A stretch of 64,000 nt of DNA from the NCBI GenBank assembly GCA_022495995.1, contig JAFEMH010000340.1, forward strand, positions 770,149 to 834,148, written 5' to 3'. Positions within the stretch are counted from its first letter, which is position 1. Each line of letters begins with the position of its first letter. The position numbers and the translations under genes were made by a program. Below the pieces are notes generated by a model. That model worked only from the letters and a program-made list of their open reading frames with translations, ran no database searches and was not told the DNA's origin. Origin of the DNA: Adenophora triphylla var. japonica. Lineage: Eukaryota; Streptophyta; Magnoliopsida; Asterales; Campanulaceae. Shown piece after piece: positions 33,892-43,901 of this stretch.

Positions 33892-35534
33892 TGTGAATGT
33901 GTGCCCAAATTTTTTTTGTTTGTTGGATTCACGCGATTTTGAAGACATCCGGTTTAATTTGAAAAACGGAGTCGCCACGCCATTTTGATTACCTCAAAAC
34001 TTTGAAAAAAAGGTTTTATGGGTTCGGAGGTTAAGTTACCCCTTGGGAAGAACGGATCGTCGTTCACCCAAGGTGCCTTGCCGGAGCAAGTCTCCCAAGA
34101 TCCCATTAATCGTGCTTGCTTGCGTGCTTTCTTGTGTGCATGTGTTTGAAAATAAAGGGAGGGAATGTCCCAAGTCGTCTTCCGGACGTACAAACCATTT
34201 GTTGGTTGTCGCTCGGGATTTCTTGGATTTTATGTATTCGGGATTATGATCCCGTCCTCATCTTGGACTTGTGATCATCGCATTTTTGGACCTTGGGACT
34301 TACGTGATCGAGAGAATGACTCTCTTTACAGTCAAAGATGAGGTTCTTTAGAAAAGGAGGGTCCTTAGCCCATCAATCCTACACTTTAAGATGGTCGAGC
34401 TCGTATAGATGCTTCATACTCATCTTAAGTGATAATCGGAGATATAGGGTTCAAAGGTTTCCCTTTCTAAAGAGATTATGAAACCTTTATGGAAGGAACG
34501 ATGTAAAGATAGGATCTTTTACACCGGTCCGTTCCGAGGTTACTAATGGGGGAATGGAGGAATGCATGTAAAAATGACATTTTTAATGAAAAGATGACAT
34601 TTTTGGGTTGCAAAGGATGCATTTGGTTTAAAGAAATGATCTTTATTGCAAAGGATGCATAAAGACACAATTTTTGAAAAGCATAGGATGCTAGTTTATG
34701 GTAAAGACATGATCTTTAAAGCAAATGATGCTTGGAAAAGGTATTTTGAATGCAAAGGATGCATTTTGTTGAAAAGATTTAATTTTTATATGCAAAGGAT
34801 GCATAAAGATGACATTTTTATTGGAAAATAGGGGTTTTAGGTGCAAAGGATGCACCTTTATGGATAAAGACTACATTTTTAATGGCAAATGATGCCTAAT
34901 GCATGCAAAGGGGAAGGGGGAATATAAAGATATGATCTTTAATCTACCAAGTCCCAAGCAAGATAAAAGCAATGCAATGAGCAATTATAGAGCAATTAAG
35001 ATGCAAGGTTAGGGCGTGTGAGGTTACCAATGGCTTCCTTTTCTTCTTTGGATGAAGCTAGGAGGAGAGGATTGATCTTGAGCCTTCAAGGAGGAGGGAG
35101 ATAACTTCTTGAGCTTCTTCTTCACCTTCTTGAACTTCCAGCTGCTCTTAGGAGGTTTCTTCATGTATTATGAGTATTTGTGGGTGATTTTGTTCATGAT
35201 CAAAATGGGTAGAGGAGGGCTCTATTTATAGGCAGTCTGGAAATCGCCAATGAAGCCGTGCGGCTAGGGACCTCGAGCTAATGCAGCCGTGCGGCATTAT
35301 CCCTTGTGACTCAGCATTTCTAGAACCATGCAAGGTGGCAATATCTAGAAGCTTCCTCCCAATTAAGAAAAATGTGTTTCTCAATTGGGAAGGCTCCCTT
35401 TCAGCCTTTATTCAATTTGGAACTGTTCCGGAATATTTCGAGAACACTAGGAAGGTCCGGGGAATTACCGGGAAACTTACCGAAATTGCCGGGAAATTTA
35501 ACCGGAAGGCATGAGCCAGATTTTGGTACTTACA
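33892..35534 (-). repeat. Element C 5' LTR (1643 bp)
   Basis: Near-identical to 17182-18826, with mostly transition differences. Contains the PBS-like 11-mer at 33967-33977, TATA at 35223-35230 and the palindromes at 35255-35264 and 35286-35295. Confidence 0.96.
35223..35295 (-). promoter_or_regulatory. Element C 5' LTR promoter: TATA box and palindrome doublet
   Basis: TATAAATA (minus, 35223-35230). GCCGCACGGC on minus at 35255-35264 (24 bp upstream) and again at 35286-35295 (31 bp further). This is the active copy position for transcription of the element. Confidence 0.65.
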
Positions 35535-35539
35535 CTAAT
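35535..35539. repeat. Target-site duplication of element C, right copy (CTAAT)
   Basis: Matches 17177-17181. Confidence 0.93.
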
Positions 35540-37359
35540 GCAAATTGAATTGTCATGTAGCAAAAGATGCAACCAATCCTTCTATATTTACTTTATTATT
35601 TTCTTTAGTCAATTAGTCAACCGGAAGAAAATGTAAAAGAAAGACAATTTAGAAATGTATACCTGCAGGGGCATATTTTTGAAAAGTGGGGACGAATCCC
35701 CGATTTGTATTATTTGTTGGCCTCATTTGATGAAGGCACAAAAGAACTCGCTTTGGGTTTGAATCTTTTGAGAGAGCATAAGTGTAGAAAGGTTTGTAAA
35801 AGTGTATGGAAGCCCCTGCTGACAGAAAATTAGTGTTTAGCTCTATTTTTCCTATAATGTAGAAAAAGAAGACTTGTCGAGACATCTGAAAACATGTTTT
35901 ATTCAAAATAATCACAAGATTGCTTAAAACCCTTTATTAATGTTCGGGTTACTCACACCCCTAATCTCGATATGAACAAACATTTTGATTAATCATGAGG
36001 AGAAAGTCGACCAATACCAAGGGTAAAGTTGGCGAATTGTGAAGAAAGATTGTGTATAGGAGAGGCCATTGATGAAACCGAATTTTCTTGGGATTTGGAT
36101 ATGATTATGATCGGACCATTTCTGGTTGCCTACGTTCCCCTTAATATAAGGAGCTCAGGTCGCCGTAGTTCGGGCTTGAACTGTGTTTGGCTTTGGGAAA
36201 GGGTATGAACATTTGTGGTTCATTTGGTGAAAAAGGGTCGGATGGGAAGCTTGAATGATAAGGTACGGGCCTTGAGATATTCCTTGACAAGTCATTTTTT
36301 GTCGGCTTCTTTCGTGATTTCATTGCTTCTTGATCATCATCTTTCATTGGGGGAGAAAGAATTTGAATACATCTTAAGGGTATTTGACTGTTCCCTTGTA
36401 GTCGACAACTTCCGTTCTTCGAGCTTTAAATTTGCCCATATGTCAAGTTTCTGATTGGCGGTGCTGGATCCTTGGCCTGGTTTTTTTTTTTTATTATTTT
36501 TTTAAGCTTTTGCTTGGATTTTCTCTTTTTCTTTTTTGAAGCACATGAGGGCGAAGGCAAGCCTCTGGGTTTTTGTCGACATGGGGTCAATATTCCGATG
36601 CTGAGTGATCTTTTGTTGTTCTTTGATGCTGCCACCGTCGTTGACTTGGTCAAGGTGATGATGGGGACATGTTTTGGAAAGTGTATGGCTTGATGGAGGC
36701 CTTTGTGAGGTAAGGAAAGTGTATAGGGAGGGCATTAGTTGACTTTCTCGCACCAATTAATTAAAATCTTAATCATTTCCAGAGATTATTTGTTGGGCAA
36801 TGCGAGTGATCATTTAAAATAAAACCATTTCATTAAATGTAATGTAGGTGTGCAAATAATGTCTCAAGTCTAGCAAGAAAAGAAAAAGACTCTTTTATAG
36901 AAAATTTAAGATTAACTACAATGTCCAAGAAGGACTTGATTGAACAAAGAAAGTACTAGAACCTACGAAGGTTGACTAAAAGACTGTTTTAATATTAAAG
37001 GATGGGTAGCCCCTAGTCTAGCTACTCTTTGTTGTTGGACCACGTCTCTACCCTTCAGCATTGGAAGCAAATTCCTCATGAAGCTATGACAGACTATGCT
37101 CGCCTTTGGTAACTTCAAGAATTCCCCGCTCACCGGCCCTGACGGTTGCCTTATCTGCCATTAGATCGAGAGTTCAAAGCACTTCATCAAATCCGGCTAC
37201 GGTCACATGCTTGTTGCAGTCAAACCAGCCATTCTCCACATTTGTTGCGACTAAATCATCTGCTTTGGAGCTTGAATCATAAAACTCAATCATGTTTACA
37301 CTCGTGTTTTTTGGGAAATGATCATCAAGTGTGGTTGAGATCACCGAGGCGCTCGAGTT
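35540..37359. other. Element B non-coding part right of C, motif copy 7
   Basis: The GGTTGCCTACGTTCCCC / CGTAGTTCGGG motif is at about 36110-36170, in element C a mark of the post-INT region. T-rich runs at 36480-36510. No pol sequence was found, so gag passes straight into 3'-type sequence: a large internal deletion. Confidence 0.55.
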
Positions 37360-37880
37360 TGCCCTTCTTAATTAACCCCTGAATTGCCTTTCTCAAAGCT
37401 GTACAGTTGTCGGTTATATGACCGTGATACTGGTGGAAAGAACAATGCTTAGTGGTGTCCAAAGGGATTTTGGGATCCTTGGGCTGATAGTTTCTCATGG
37501 GTTCGAGGAGACCCTACTTTAGCAAGCTATTTAAAACTTTGCTTAAGGGAACACCCAAATCCTCGGGATGTGATTTCTCCTTTGGGGGAGAATAAACTCT
37601 TAATGCTCTTTGATTCGAGATTTGGTCATTGACTTGGTCACCATTCTCGAATGTGGTTTGCCGGTTTTGGTCCATCAGCGCTCAAGCTTGCCCGCTTTGA
37701 TTAACCCTTGAACCGCTCTCTCTTCAAAACGGTGCAAATCGGCCGTGTGGCCATAATGATTATGGAAGGCGCAGTGCTTACTCATGTCTAGGGGTGCATT
37801 TGAGCTCCTTGGATGGTAGTCCCTGAGAGGCTCCAAAAGGCCTTCCTTTACTAAACCCTTGAAAATTAAGCCCATGGGTA
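37360..37880 (-). pseudogene. Element B gag zinc-knuckle region, duplicated
   Basis: Two related modules. The one at about 37875-37675 (GLVKEGLLEPLRDYHP, CAFHNHYGHT) has lost the third Cys of the knuckle. The one at about 37460-37360 is intact (CSFHQYHGHITDNC) and is followed by RKAIQGLIKKGKLERL and a TGA. Together they look like a tandem duplication of about 300-370 bp within the gag end. Confidence 0.75.
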
Positions 37881-39536
37881 TCCCAAAATCATCAAAATGT
37901 TCTCGTTACCTTAAAGGACCACCATTTCTTGGTTGCTTTTGGATGCCGTCATTTGTACACAATGCCTTCTTTCCTTTGATGGATGTTGCAGCCGTGTTGG
38001 AAGGGTAAGGTTTATAGTGATGAGACATGTTCCGACCCGTAGTGCTTCCCCATGCACGAACCCTTTTGATGTAACCATCGATGTAAGCGTCGAGATTTGA
38101 CTTTTGGTAAGACTCATTCATGTCAGATACACAAGATTGGTATGGTGAGATGGCCCGAGTCAAGCGATCGTCGATACTTTCGTTGCTAGGCTTTTCTTGT
38201 ATTTTCTTAATTGGTTCTACCAATAATCCATTGGACGAGTCAATAGGAACACTAGGACTGCATGACCCCACCACAAGATTGGCATTAGCAAACGAAACCA
38301 CAGTAGGAAGTACTCTGGTGGGAGGAATGACAGTCTGAGCATTAAAATCGCGACCGTAACCCTCCTCATAAGGCCTGGCAGTTGCCGAAGATGAGGATAT
38401 ATGGCTCGTAATGGTTGGATACCAGGGAGCAGTGAGTGCGGATCCAAAAGGTTGCTGAAGATATGAGATTTGAGGCATCGTAACAGTAGGAGTGAACGTG
38501 TCTTGACCACACTGAGGAACGTGACTACAAGGGTAATGTGCATACTGTACTTGATGAGCAGGAGCAGCTTGCGTAACAGCCGGGTGGAGAATTTGATGAG
38601 GAGCATTTGACCTTATCGGACTTCCCAACCGGAGGGGCGAGGTAGAGCTTGGAGGACGTTGTGAATACGGTAAACCTGATGAAGTGGTGATAAGAGCCTG
38701 GTGGCCCATGTGATCTTGCAGCATCATAGGGGCAAGTGTGCTTCGAGAATTGGAGGAAGCAAGCTGGCCCTCTCGAACCATGGAGCCTCGAGAAGCGAAC
38801 TGTCCCAAAATGGCTTGCGGAGCCATGACAAACTGCTGGGCTTGAGAAGTCGGGAACTGACCCATTCCGAGATGATGACCCGAACCAGACTGATGTTGTG
38901 AAGTAGTAAACTGACCCCTTCCAAGCCGTGGGGCGAAAGCCAACTGATTCAATCCCGGTGGTGAGACCCGAGAGGCACCGGGGCAAAGTTGACCTAGATC
39001 GGCCGTTGAGGAGTATCGAGCCGTAGGGCCGAGATGTACCGAATCGACCAATTCTGCATCGATGGCCCGGGCCAGACTGAGGTTTTGGAGTAGCGAACTG
39101 ACCCATTCCAAGCTACGGGGCAGAAACAGACTGATTGAAACCCAAAGGTGAAAACTGAGAGGCGCCGGGGGGAAGTTGACCAATATCGGACTGTCGAGGA
39201 GTATTGATAAATTGAGGCCAAGAGACAGGATGAGTGATAGGCTGGGGGATGCTTGGCCCATTAGTAGTTCCACACGAAAGGGAACAGGGCATTTGACGGT
39301 AGTTGGCAAGCCCGGGAGGGTAATTAGTTCCAATCTTCGCATCAACCGTAAAGGTTCCATTAGGGTTGTGAACAATTGCTAGCCCCCGGGTTCTCGATAC
39401 CTTCCAATAACCGATCGATTCGAGCCTCTTGATGTTGTCTTATCTGTTCCAACATCTGATTCCACTGCTCGACATTTTGCGGATTTTCGGGGTGCGGAGT
39501 TGTACGTCCCCCACAGTTCTCCTCTGAGTTGGCCAT
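37881..39536 (-). pseudogene. Element B first gag segment, capsid core missing
   Basis: An ATG at 39536 (MANSEENCGGRTT) gives a short N-terminal piece with a coiled-coil-like EQIRQHQEARIDRLLEGIEN. Then, after frame changes, there is a Gln/Ser/Pro/Gly-rich region that is open to 37906 and ends SIDDRLTRAISPYQS ... NSNLDAYIDGYIK-like sequence. No gag core is present between the low-complexity part and the zinc knuckle. Upstream in-frame sequence (KTPGHHLLSS) matches the gag start of element C. Confidence 0.75.
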
Positions 39537-39659
39537 TCTGAAACTTTGAGCTGAAGCGAAGGAGGAAACTGATGAAGTATCTGACTCCGGAATGACTGAG
39601 CTGAGCAAATGATGACCCGGGGTCTTGATCCAAACTTTGCTTACTATGGAAGGCACAAA

Positions 39660-40591
39660 AGGGTGTGGTTCAGACTGGGAAAGCGGAACAAAGTTAGTGT
39701 TTGGGCTCGTGGCTCATGCAACATGCGATTATTCGTTTAAATTTACTTAAAACATGTTTTATTAAACCTAATCGGTTGGAAAAGATTGCTCTTCTTTTTC
39801 GCAAACTACTCTGGATCCTGGATCAGTGGGCCCCATCACTACGTCTATAAGCCCCTCGTATTCCACCTGTATTTCGACTTCCCAGGGCGGACAACCCCGG
39901 GCGAGGGTCCTATAGGGCAAGCGGGGCCCACCGACCGAAAATGAAAACGATCTTAAAGTCTGGCGGGTAATCTAGTCTTAACGAGCATTCGATGTAAATT
40001 ACGGACAAAGCTGACGTCAAAAGTCAAGATCATGTCCGAGGGCTCGACGAAAATCGGCATGGTTCGGCCGATAAATGTCCACAATTGATCTTGACTCGTC
40101 GTCGGCTAAGTCGTAATTAGACATGGAATGATCGTTAATCCTTGATGACTCGTCATGCCGGGAGTCGTTGTATAATTTGTGCGCCGAGTCAAAGTCAAGG
40201 CGCTGGCCAATATCTCGGTCAAAGCCCGTGACGGAAAACCGGCAGACTTCGACCGATTAGGGTCCCAAAAGATATTAACTTGGTAGGCCGACTAAGGCTT
40301 GAAAGGAAAGGTCTATACACGTACAGGGCATGACACGCACTGCACTAAAAACCAACCGGGTCTCGGACAAAGTGTGTTACGGACAAGTGCATGGTCGACA
40401 CGAGGCTCCATGGGATGTTTGGGTAGTCCCGTGCTTGCACCGAGAGGCGTAATAAGACCAAACGGGCCGCTACAGGGATTTCCCCGGGTTAGGGACGTAG
40501 TGTGCAGTGTACGGTCAACGTGCGCGTAGTGTGCAAGCAGTCTATCTTCTTTTTCTGAGTAAAATAGAAATTTTTCATGTGTCTTAAAAAG
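39660..40591 (-). other. Element B leader, 3' part
   Basis: Non-coding. 39780-39920 is highly similar to C's leader (32390-32530). GC-rich stretches with CpG. Nothing else identified. Confidence 0.6.
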
Positions 40592-40593
40592 TA

Positions 40594-40873
40594 CTCCCTC
40601 CGTCCCACCCGAATTTGGACAAAGTTACTTTACACGGAGATTAAGAAATAACAATAAGATAATAAAAATGTGTGGTAGAAAATGAAGAGAGAGAATGAGT
40701 GGAGTTAATAGTGGTTGGTTGAATAAATTGCATGGTGGAGAATGAGTGGAGTTAATGAGTGAGTGGGGTATACCCATTTTTTTATTATTATAAACTTTCC
40801 TTTTTGGGTTGTTCAAATTCGGATGGGACGCCCAAAAAGGAAATTTGTCCAAATTCGGGTGGGACGGAGGGAG
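40594..40873. mobile_element. Stowaway-type MITE (280 bp) in element B leader
   Basis: Terminal inverted repeats start CTCCCTCCGTCCC and extend about 30 bp (CCCGAATTTGGACAAA at both ends), flanked by the TA target duplication (40592-40593 and 40874-40875). An extra diverged half-copy of the end lies just inside the right terminus (40812-40840). No coding capacity; typical of Tc1/mariner-derived MITEs of plants. Confidence 0.93.
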
Positions 40874-40882
40874 TATGATGCA

Positions 40883-40979
40883 TGATTTTTTTTTGAAAAT
40901 TTTCTTTTTGATAAATCTTTTTTTTGAAAATCTTTTTTTTTTTGAAATTCTTTTTTTTTTTTTTTTTTGATTTTTTGAA
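40883..40979. repeat. T-rich low-complexity stretch
   Basis: Runs of 7 to 20 T separated by GAAAAT / GAAATTC. The Lys-rich minus-strand frames here are artefacts. Confidence 0.9.
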
Positions 40980-41294
40980 AGCAAATGAACACATAAGCAC
41001 ATAATTCAAAATTCAAAGAGACGGGTCCGATAGTCAAAATTTTGACTTTTTCGAGGCGGCCAAAACAACACAAAATGTGCAAAATCAACACACACAACAA
41101 ATGATTTCAAATGCCGGGACGGAAGCTTGACCCTCAAAAGCTTTTCCTTTTTTTTTTTAAAAACAATGATACCGGTACGTGGGATTGTTAAACCACAATT
41201 TATCCCCGACTCGTGTTAGGAGGCGTTAATGGGAAGTTTAATGGTTTCCACCAATATACCAAATATCATTTTTTTAAAGATAAATCTTATTTAT

Positions 41295-41312
41295 TCCCCA
41301 GCGGAGTCGCCA
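41295..41312 (-). other. Element B primer-binding site
   Basis: Minus strand TGGCGACTCCGCTGGGGA, one base from the LTR edge; identical to that of element C. Confidence 0.85.
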
Positions 41313-41382
41313 CTGTAACGATGTTGCCATTTTTCCGAAAGATTGGTATTTTTCTTTTCTTTGAAAATCAATCGAAAAAACA

Positions 41383-41393
41383 CGGAGTCGCCA
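41383..41393 (-). other. PBS-like 11-mer inside U5 of element B 5' LTR
   Basis: Minus strand TGGCGACTCCG, 69 bp inside the LTR edge; identical to the PBS core. Confidence 0.7.
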
Positions 41394-41540
41394 CGCCATT
41401 TTTATTTTAAGGGCCAAAACTTTGAAAAATGCCCGAGATTAGAGATTTGGGTTCGGAGGTCACGTTACATGTCGGGAAGAACGTTAGTGTTCACCCGGAA
41501 TGTCTCGTAAAACGAGTCTTCCAAGCATTAAAAACCATTT

Positions 41541-41562
41541 GTGTGTGTGTGTGTGTGTGTGT
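41541..41562. repeat. (GT)11 microsatellite
   Basis: Perfect dinucleotide run in the LTR, just before the point that corresponds to the insertion site of element A in the other LTR. Confidence 0.95.
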
Positions 41563-43152
41563 TTTGGCCAAAATAAGTTCAAACTAAAAAGTAAAAATTG
41601 AGGACTCTTTGTAAGACTTTGAACAAATCCCATGATTTTTGGTGCGATTTTAGGGTTGAGTTCTGGTACTCAAAAGACCTTTTGAAGTTGAAAACCAATT
41701 CTGCCAGAATGAAAAAGGCAGTGGACACTTGATTTTAAAATGGGTTTAAGGGCTTTAAAACTTCAAAATCTGGGGAAAGTCCGAGAATGAAAGTTGTTTA
41801 AAACACCTTAAATAAGGTTTATGTAAAATAACTTTCCCATTTGGAGATGATTTGGTGGACCCAAATCTTCTGGAAATCTCAGATATGAAATCTGGATTTC
41901 CAGAGACTGAGGAACTGACCTTTAAAAAAAATTTGAAAAAGGGAGTTTTACTCACGCAAAAAATAAAGTAAAAATATGTCTGGAAAGATCTGGATGTTGG
42001 CTACAAAAAGTATTTTGTAGTCAACACCAAATTCCAAGTTTATGTATGTCCAAAAATTAGACCATGAACAGAGGTCTTAGAGAAAGGCTACTGGACATCA
42101 ACTTTCTCTTGAAGAAAAACATGATTTTAAAGGGGGTTTGGCATCAATGCTTGTCCCCATCTCCTTAGGCTTTAATTAGTAGTCACTAGACATTTTAATG
42201 GTGATCTACTATATCAAGCCATCCTTAGGGTACATTAGGACTTAAGCATTTCATTTGCTTGGGAAGGGGAATTTTATCCTTGAAAATGAAGATTTGATGT
42301 ATGAAAATGATTTTTAGGGTTTTGAAAATGTGTTTGCAAGTAAGTAAAGACACTTTGAAAAGAATGTTGATCCTTGTAGAGGATCATCCATGGAGATGAA
42401 CTTCCATGGTGATCCTCTTGGATCTAGGGCAAGAAGATGAACAAACTACATTTTGGAGTTTGAAAATGCATGCATGGATGAGAGAGATTTAGGGTAGGGA
42501 GAGGGAGGTTATACCTATCTTCCCTTGTGTTTGTGTTTGTGTTTGAGTGGATTCAAGGCTTGAATATGTTTGGTGTTTGATGATAGAGTTGGTCAAAGAG
42601 AAAACAAGTAGATAACACTTAAGTCCTCTATGTTTTCTCTCTAATCCTCCTCTTTAGTGTTGATTTGAGCTTGAGTTTGTGTTTAAGAGTGATTTGAGAG
42701 TGTTTGGAGTGAGATTGGGAAAGACTCAAGAGAAAATGGTGGCAATCTAAGGATTCCCACTGTTTTCTCTTTGTTTTTCGCCGAGTTTTGCTTCGTGGAG
42801 TGGATTGTGTTGTCTAAACTGAGAGAGGAGGGTTCAATTTATAGGCCACTGGGAGGAACAAAGATGTCCGCGCGGATCTGTTCGTTGGCGTGCCTGGTTC
42901 ATTAAATGCTGCTCCAGGCTTTGGACAGGAAGAATATTTTTCAAATTAAGCAACCAGTTTTTGTTCCAGCAGCTTCCATTTCGGGTTTTTGGCTTTTTTT
43001 GAGATTCTTTTCTTGGTTTAACTTTAAATAGCAACCCCTAATCTACCCTTTCTTTTGTTAGAAAAGTTAGAAATGTTAGGGATGTCAGCAATGTTAGGGC
43101 TTTCGTTAATTTTCTAACGAAAATGCTAACAACTCAAATTGGAGCACTTACA

Positions 43153-43901
43153 AGTTGCAGCTCGGTTGGTCTGCCAGACACCTTTCGAGCGCGCACGGGG
43201 TCGTCCCAAACAGCTCATCCTAGCCCGTGTAAGCCATGCACTCTTTGTGTCACACTTCGTCCAAGACCCCGGTTGGCTTAGTATGTGTCATAAAGCCCAT
43301 GTGTATGTTTTTTACGCCGGGTTCCGTCACAAGTCAAGCTCGAAAGATTGAGACCGAAGGTCATTCCCGACCCGAAGTCTTGAGCTTTTCAGCCTTGACT
43401 TTGACGCGGAGCTCTGCCGAAAAATATACCCGAAGGTTCAATATGACACAGTGTCACCAAACCCTCAACGTATGCACCGTGCTAGCCAGAACTTGGCCAA
43501 CGCCAAAAGCTAAGGCCCCTCGCGCAAGCGAGTCAGGAGAGGTCATGCCAAAATTTTGACACGATCCCCGCCTTAACTTAAGGACGTTGACTTCGACCGT
43601 GGCCCGTGTGACACATACGCTGGAAGTTTGCGTGACCAGCTAGCCTTAAGATGATCTACAGGTGAAAAACGAGGGGCTTATAAACGTAGTGACAAGATCC
43701 ACTGATTAGAGCCTTAGGTTAGTTGCGAAAAAAAAGACACGATCTTTTCCAACCGATAAGGACTCTGAGAAAATGCGTTTTAAGTAAACATTAATTGGTA
43801 ACTGCACATTGCACTAGCCCGAAACCCTGAGCCAAATACCCTTTCCGAAGCCTAAACCCTGCCTTTCGTTCCCTGCAGCGAGCAGAAAGTGGTTCAGAAT
43901 T
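43153..43901 (+). other. Element D leader
   Basis: Similar to the leaders of C and B (the CTTATAAACGTAGTGAC block near 43678). Contains the palindrome TGACACAGTGTCA at 43444-43456 with the same left context (GTTCAAT) as in C. No ORF supported. Confidence 0.7.

Larger units (their letters stand above)
17182..35534 (-). mobile_element. Element C: full-length Ogre-like Ty3/gypsy element with two antisense genes (18.35 kb)
   Basis: Bounded by two near-identical LTRs (17182-18826 and 33892-35534; I saw roughly 25-30 differences by eye) and the 5-bp target duplication CTAAT. Minus-strand order: 5' LTR, tRNA-Arg-type PBS (33871-33888), leader, gag-like/spacer ORF, PR, G-patch, RT, RNH, aRNH, INT, then two genes on the opposite strand, a 50-bp tandem array, polypurine tract, 3' LTR. 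The large size, PBS type, G-patch and second RNase H fit the Ogre/Tat group. Pol has several frameshifts and the gag core is missing, so C is non-autonomous despite young LTRs. Confidence 0.95.
9433..43152 (-). mobile_element. Element B: defective Ogre-like Ty3/gypsy element, interrupted by A and C
   Basis: It is bounded by a 5' LTR at the right (41314-43152) and a truncated 3' LTR at the left (9433-11011) that agree closely over about 1.58 kb. The PBS next to the 5' LTR is the same as in element C. The internal region, after removing C (17182-35534), is about 12 kb. It holds a leader with a MITE, a gag piece without capsid core (37.4-39.5 kb), non-coding sequence, a second gag piece with the core (14.6-16.8 kb) and a 3' region of tandem arrays. 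No RT, RNH or INT is found. B sits in the leader of element D. Confidence 0.85.
41314..43152 (-). repeat. Element B 5' LTR (1839 bp)
   Basis: Plus strand starts TGTAACGATG and ends CACTTACA. From 41576 on it matches 9433-11011. It contains a GT microsatellite (41541-41562), a PBS-like 11-mer (41383-41393), and TATAAATT on minus at 42836-42843 with the TCCGCGCGGA palindrome upstream. Confidence 0.92.

Noticed and set aside
40625..41100. Lys-rich minus-strand frames
   Set aside because: Translation of T-rich low-complexity sequence and part of a MITE.
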